Source of the DNA: Polyodon spathula
Lineage: Eukaryota; Chordata; Actinopteri; Acipenseriformes; Polyodontidae
Direction: 5' to 3'
Assembly (NCBI RefSeq): GCF_017654505.1
Contig: NC_054548.1
Coordinates: forward strand, 23,136,370 to 23,200,369
DNA: 64,000 nt
Numbering within the stretch: position 1 is the first letter of the stretch; each line of letters starts with the position of its first letter. Positions 58,218 to 64,000 of this stretch are shown here, piece after piece. The notes below the pieces were generated by a model. The model was not told the origin of the DNA, did no database searches, and saw nothing but the letters and a program-made list of their open reading frames with translations. A program made the position numbers and the translations under genes.

Positions 58218-58289
58218 CTAAAATTGTGTTTAATGGGAGAGGGGAGGCTCCAGGACCAGAACACCATCTGCCGCTACTAGTACTGTAAG

Positions 58290-59315
58290 CACATGTCTCT
58301 CAGCAGCCAGAATTGCTGTTAATGTAGGAATGTTGAATCTAGGGTTAAGTTCAAATATCTGTTTTCTTAAATTTTAGCTAATAATTGTATTTTATTTTAT
58401 TGAACATTATTATATTATAATGCTATAAATATATTATTATTTTTTTCCCTTGAAAAGTTGAGGAGGCTCTGCCATTCATAAAGTGTGTTTATATGGTGTT
58501 TAACTTTAGAAGTGGCTAAGAGTTAAAAATGTCTAGGTGAGACGTCTAAGAAATTCCAGCTGGTATTCACAAAACTTAATACAACCTTCTTGCTAGACAT
58601 GGCTAATGTGAAAGATAGACAAGGTTTATCCTTTGTTAATGCAAACACAAGTACGAATGCATTAACAGCCACATGCTCCAGATGCCACAGTGCTCTGGTA
58701 TGATTTTAAGTCATAGCTCTACAAATTTCTTCGCAGAGACACTATACTTTTTTTTTAGTTTGTTTAAAAAGTCAATACTTTACCACTAAAGTTACACTCC
58801 CTCATACTTTGACAAGACTACATTGCTGTATTTAAAAAAAATGCAAACACAGTGTTCTGAAAGATCTCCCCCTACATGTTTTGTCATCAATGATGCCTGG
58901 CAGCTCCCTCATGAACTAGAGGACTGAAGATTAATGGTTGACCTCCATTCCCGCTGCCAAGCTACTGCCCCTGTCTGCAGGCCCTCAAAGAACACTCTTT
59001 CTTATAAAAAGCTTAGTTTTCGTTCTGTAGAAAATATATTTCACACATTCAAACAGTATTATTTCATGTCTAACATTAGTTGACATCAGATCTCAGACAA
59101 TTAAACATTTGCCTCAGCATTTCATTCACCACTTAGAGTGTGCAGCATTACTACTTGCCATTGCGACATTGTTAAAGCCTATACATTTGCAACATTGCAG
59201 CCACAAAAACCAAAGAAAGAAAAAAACATGTAACAATGTAACAAACCATGTGCATTTATTATTACTGTACTAAATAAAACAGACATTCTAAAGCAATAGC
59301 AAAGTAAGAAAAGTA
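58290..59315. other. Intronic sequence, nothing recognised
   Basis: No supported feature. Confidence 0.45.
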
Positions 59316-59317
59316 CG

Positions 59318-59526
59318 GAAGCATCCTACTGCCAATTACAAAAAAAAATTTAAAAAATCCTATGTAGGACTTTTTTTTTTTTATAATCTCCTAATTAGGA
59401 CTAAAAAATCATATGTAGGAGTTTAAAAGAATTAGGAGATAAAAAGTCCTATGTGGGAGATAAAAAAAAGTCCTAATTAGATTTTACTTTTTTTTTTTTT
59501 TTTCATTGGCACTAGGATACTTCCCT
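59318..59526. mobile_element. Palindromic MITE with TCCTAATTAGGA motifs
   Basis: Inverted ends GGAAGCATCCTACTGCCAAT and ATTGGCACTAGGATACTTCC, then poly-A/poly-T. The middle is an array of ~12-bp palindromes: TCCTATGTAGGA, CTCCTAATTAGGA and variants. Confidence 0.68.
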
Positions 59527-59819
59527 AGGGAAAAAATCATGTAAAGAAAATTAAATAGACGCTAGACACTTCTATTTTTCGTAAGACAACTGATAGAAAT
59601 ACGATTTTACATGCGAAAAGTGATCATCCAAAACATTTAATTTCTAATATACCTTACGGGCAATTGTCACGTTTAAAACGTATTTGTTGCAACCCATTAT
59701 GAAACTAAAGCTTTGGATATGCAGAATCAATTTTGATCTAGAGGCTATAATAATACAACGTTAAAACTAGCATAAAACAAAGAGGTATACTTAACACAAA
59801 TAGATTTAATAGAGCCCGT

Positions 59820-60870
59820 TGATAATAACCAACCAAACAAAGAAAGAATGACGTTTGTAATAGAACATAACCACGTCTCCAATCAAATCAAAAAAATCAT
59901 TTTGAAACATTGGAGCATGCAAAAATGTGACCCTAATCTGGGTATCCTATTGATTATTCCACTGAGATTCTGTTTTAAAAGAGGTAGGAACTTAAAAGAT
60001 TCAATGGTTTCTTCTATGTACTGTGTAAATCATCTTCCAGTGACAACTGGCTAACAGCAATTAGACATGGTAATTATCGTTGTGGTAAATGCATGCATTG
60101 CTCTAACACTTTTAATACTAAGTATTTTAACCATCCACATACAGTAAAAAATATAAAATACAAGGTTTTATCAATTATCTCATGTCATGTATATGCTTAA
60201 ATGCCCTTGTGTCTTAATATACATTGGTCAAACGAAACAAAATTTAAAAACAAGGATAGCGGAACATAAGGCAGCTATTCGCAATAATAATTTGGATTAT
60301 GCAATTGCTAGACATTATCAAACAATGAAACAATGTTCAGTTTCAAGCCTTAAATTTGTTGGGTTAGAAAATACCCGATAGAGGGGGAAAAATAATAAAA
60401 TTAAAAAGGGAAGCCTATTGGATATTTACTATAAAAACAATAGAAAGCATGGCCTTAATGAGAATTTAGATTTAAGTCAATTCTTGTAAATGTTCTAATT
60501 GGCATTTTAATAATGAATATAATTGGAATGTTTTGACATGTGAGGGGTTAGCGTCTACCTAATTGTTGTTTGATTTTAATTGAAAAAGAAAATATGGGCT
60601 ATTCACCTATCAATTGCATGGAGATACACGTATTAATAAAGTGTTATAAGAAGATTTAAATTTTCCATTAACTAGTTAATTGATAGTATGACAGAATGTA
60701 ATTAACGATGACCTGTATAAAGAGAGTTGCCACTCATATTTGATTACTGTATTCAACCTGACGAAGACTCATTTGAGTCGAAACGCGTCGTGGGCGTGGA
60801 CTTTTAATCTCTTGTTTGTTTAAATAAAATGAAAATAGTTTTTTAATCTCCGAGTTAGTGTGTATCATTA
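59820..60870 (+). mobile_element. Penelope-like retroelement 3' part with GIY-YIG endonuclease remnant
   Basis: A reverse-transcriptase-to-endonuclease linker (IEHNHVSNQIKKIILKHWSM, NYRCGKCMHC, FNHPHTVKNIKYKV) leads to the GIY-YIG-type block CPCVLIYIGQTKQNLKTRIA with EHKAAIRN (60187-60381 frame), then HYQTMKQCSVSSLKFVGLE. Frame breaks lie at about 60050 (in-frame TAA after TTG in one frame) and at 60180-60190; a TAG follows ENTR. The 3' end has CCTGACGAAG, GAGTCGAAACGCGTCGT and AATAAA, the typical Penelope-like tail. The RT domain proper is missing upstream. The endonuclease would nick target DNA for retrotransposition. Confidence 0.82.
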
Positions 60871-60986
60871 AGGAATATTACAAAGCGTGCAACCTTAATT
60901 GCCTCGATCATCTTGAGCCATAGAAAACTGAAATCTGAATGATTATCCCTTACTTATTGGCATAAATCAAGAGACAATCAAACATA

Positions 60987-60991
<5 letters not shown>

Positions 60992-61072
<81 letters not shown>

Positions 61073-61080
61073 ATATATAC
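60992..61080. repeat. (TA)n microsatellite
   Basis: About 88 bp, nearly pure TA. The region 61081-62428 after it holds no recognised feature apart from a GC-richer patch at 61100-61170. Confidence 0.95.
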
Positions 61081-62424
61081 ATATGCACATATGTATGTAG
61101 TGTAGGGCAGAGGGATCTGTAACACCCCCTCTCTGTGTGTGGTGGGAGGGGTGAGGGGGCGGAGCTGGGACGACTATTTAGTTTGCATGTCCACTTTTTT
61201 TGCTCTGTGTATATGCACTATTATTCTATGTTTTGTTATGGTTTGGCATTTAAACGGTTAAAAATGAAATAAAAGTAAGGCATTCAGATGACTCCAGCTG
61301 ACATTGATAAACATAAATAAATAAATAAAATTAAAAAAAAAGATAAAAGCACCTACTCAAACATATTACAATGCGTTGTTGTAATATCTAGCTATATCTA
61401 ACATATTAGTACTGGGAATGCCACAGAACACACAGTATGTGAAGATTACAAATAAATAAATAAATAACATTTCTGTTTAGGCTAGATAGTTGTTAGCTTG
61501 GTTAGTTTTTTATCTATTAATTAAATTATATTCATTGAAAAAGGAAAGCGACAACCAGACCGTTATTATTGTTTATAGTAACCCTGGTTGTTCTAAGAGT
61601 AGGTTTCACATGTTTATACTTTGCCTTTGAGCAAGACGCCTCTGGGTAAGAACTACATCAGAAGCAGATCTTTAGAGAGAACATATTGATTTACAAAAAT
61701 GACACATTATGGGTATGTGTAAACTAATTGAAATAAGTTATATGTACTTAATACAATTCATTCAATTCAAGATCAATTCAAGAATGAGCCCTAAATTCGA
61801 CTGCTCATTGATTAGCTTAGACGCATTCAAAGATAGGCATGCTTTACAAATATGGAACCAAAAATAACCACAAAAATAAAAACATTTACACAATCCTAAG
61901 ACAAAAACGTGTTTTATGAAAACACCACTATATACATTACACAATTATATGCCCTTTGATATATGCTGTAGTGTTTTGTTTTCAAGAGAATGTCTGTACA
62001 GAAACATTTAACATTTCAGGGCTGGTAGGGATTTACAAAATATGTGTCACAGCAGAACATTTCAATTACTTGGACTCACAGTGAAAAAAAAACACAACTT
62101 AAGCAACTTAGTTTCTTCGAGATTTTTGCTGTACAATAAGTGTTGAGGTAATTTGGTAAATATTTTTGGAAAAGCAAAATAGAACATAATAGTCCAATGC
62201 AAACATCTTCATGCAGTGAGGCTCACCCAATTCATGCTTGCATACACAGCACAATCACGAGAGATGATACTCCACAGCATTGTCAACAGAAAAAACGAAA
62301 CAAAACATTGTATACACTATACAGTTTGTCCAACAAGTGGACATCCTTGAATTACAATACTGTAACATAGTGCCATTAGTATAAACATCTACATCTCAAG
62401 GATTGATATAGGATTAGGATATAG

Positions 62425-62428
<4 letters not shown>

Positions 62429-62511
<83 letters not shown>
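62429..62511. repeat. (TA)n microsatellite
   Basis: About 80 bp pure TA. Confidence 0.96.
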
Positions 62512-62513
<2 letters not shown>

Positions 62514-62639
62514 TTTCTCTTTTCCTTTTTCTTTTCTGAATCAGGAGGAAGGGTGACTCTCGACTATGGATTCCCTAAGGTTTCCCCCTGTCGCCTTTTG
62601 GTGAGTAAGGATTGTTCCTTACCTGAGTGCTGGACGGTT

Positions 62640-63200
62640 TAATTCTGCAAGGTGAAGGAACTTGACGTGGGCCTGTCCCAACGGAAAGTGGTCTCAGCTC
62701 ACTCGCAAGATATGTTTTTTACGTAGTTAGGCCAGAAACGAGGGCCGGCTTTCGAGCTCCAGTGGACAGACCCGGATCAAACAAAGGTTTTCATTTTAAG
62801 CAGGTCTGTATTTTGGTGGAGGGTGTTCCTGAGTGTCACTCGTCCCACCCGCTGGCAAGATATGTTCTCATTTTTATTGAATTTATTTTTTCCTTTTAGG
62901 TAGTTCAGCCAGCAGAAGGAGCGGCTATATGGCTCCAGTGATCAGACCCTAAATTAATTTGTCAATACGTTACAAAGACTCCTCTATCTTTTTTTTACAA
63001 ATATCTTATCATAATCGTGAGCTGTGCGATTGGTTTGCATTACAAGGTAGGTTAGGCTACTTCATCCTTTTGGGGGAAGGTGGCCCAGAGTGGCACTTGT
63101 CCTGCACGTTGGCATTAGTTATCATTAATCAATACACATTACATCATAGTTCAGCCAGGGTATAGGGATGGCTATCGAGCTCCAAAGAACAAGGCCATGG
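62640..63200 (+). repeat. Three degenerate tandem copies of a 175-250 bp unit
   Basis: Each copy has: CT(C)ACTCG/TGGCACTTG, GGCAAGATATGTT (or GGCATTAGTTAT), GTAGTTCAGCCAG, GGCTATCGAGCTCCA and AGACC. The GGCT...GCTCCA phrase falls at about 62746, 62922 and 63170. No ORF. Confidence 0.6.
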
Positions 63201-63647
63201 ATAAGCCAAATTATATTAAGTTTTATTATGGTCATTTGTCAAATCCAATAAAGAATCATTCAATTCAAATCTTGTGCATGTCTCCTTTCTGAAAAGCAAG
63301 TAGATTTCACTCACCCCAACAACAACAAGAGATGAAAGGAGTGTTGAGGTGTCTTTGCTGCCTTACAGCACAGACAGGGGGTTTAAATAACTGCACAGCT
63401 TTTAAGAAAGTGTCCTTGCAGGAGTGATGCAGCGCTACAGGCCATTGAGTTTCCATGACTTGCTCGGTTGATCAGTTTAGACAGCACGGGAAAGAAAAAA
63501 AATAAAACATCTATTTGGATTTGGATTTGGAAAATGCACATCTGGCCAACTCCATGAAAATTAGAATGTAACAGAAGATGCGGAGGAGTTAACAGAGTGT
63601 TAATATTTTAGCCAGCTTGTCTATGACAGTAACTGAAAAATAAAGAA

Positions 63648-63925
63648 ATGTGTTCACTACCCTGGAATTTAGATATAGTTGTATTCCCTGGCATTTGATT
63701 AATCTAGTTCTATTTCCTGGCATGTTATGTAAACAGTTCCCTGGAATTTCAAGTATATACTTCACTCACTGGCATTTTATGGTCACAGAAAATAGTTCCT
63801 TCGCATTTAATGTACAGAGTTCCCTGGCATTTAATGTCTATAGTTCCCTGGCATTTAATGTATATAGATCCCTGGCATTTTATGAATAGAATACAGTTCC
63901 ATGGAGTTAGTTCTCTGGCACATCA
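63648..63925 (+). repeat. Minisatellite, ~28-30 bp unit (AGTTCCCTGGCATTTAATGT)
   Basis: About nine degenerate units of TTCCCTGGCATTTAATGTAT; the last ones are most regular. Spurious ORF through the repeats. Confidence 0.85.
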
Positions 63926-64000
63926 ATTGTATATAGATCCCCATCCCACAATTTCAAGATAATAAAAAACACCCACTACATGACATCAAAGCATGCAAAA

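Overview
This is animal genomic DNA, AT-rich and intron-like. It is most likely from a fish, and a non-teleost ray-finned fish is my guess rather than something the sequence proves. Two exons on the minus strand (34823-34637 and 29883-29730) encode part of an extracellular immunoglobulin region. It matches IL1RAPL2 (X-linked IL-1 receptor accessory protein-like 2), or less likely its paralogue IL1RAPL1. Both exons have correct AG/GT splice sites. Everything else lies in introns of that gene, and no other host gene was found.

The rest of the window is a dense record of transposable elements. Two DIRS-type tyrosine-recombinase retrotransposons lie on the plus strand at 1-3863 (cut by the window edge) and 20203-24691. 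Both have inverted terminal repeats (left one off-window in the first copy), an internal complementary region and decayed ORFs. Between and around them lie a solo-LTR candidate (5985-6365), a 21-22 bp minisatellite (11200-11955), a degenerate tandem block (15235-16450), Penelope-like and SINE/LINE fragments, and TA-rich microsatellites.

Downstream of the exons come two hAT elements with readable 8-bp target duplications (31961-33442 and 36694-38476), both carrying nested insertions. There are also two Tigger/pogo-like elements, Tc1/mariner remnants, piggyBac-like TTAA elements, a tRNA-headed SINE, palindromic MITEs and a Penelope-like element with a GIY-YIG endonuclease remnant (59820-60870).

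The most interesting object is a 2.44-kb element at 41560-44003 with long terminal inverted repeats. It carries an almost complete two-exon gene of about 558 codons, broken by only two in-frame stops. Upstream sits a textbook promoter: heat-shock-element-like sites, a TATA box and an initiator. A 495-bp palindromic MITE at 37505-37999 is its internal-deletion derivative: both terminal repeats plus the last few codons of the same gene. Parent and derivative lie within 6 kb of each other. I recognise the protein as a widespread multicopy uncharacterised family, but I cannot assign it to a named transposon superfamily.
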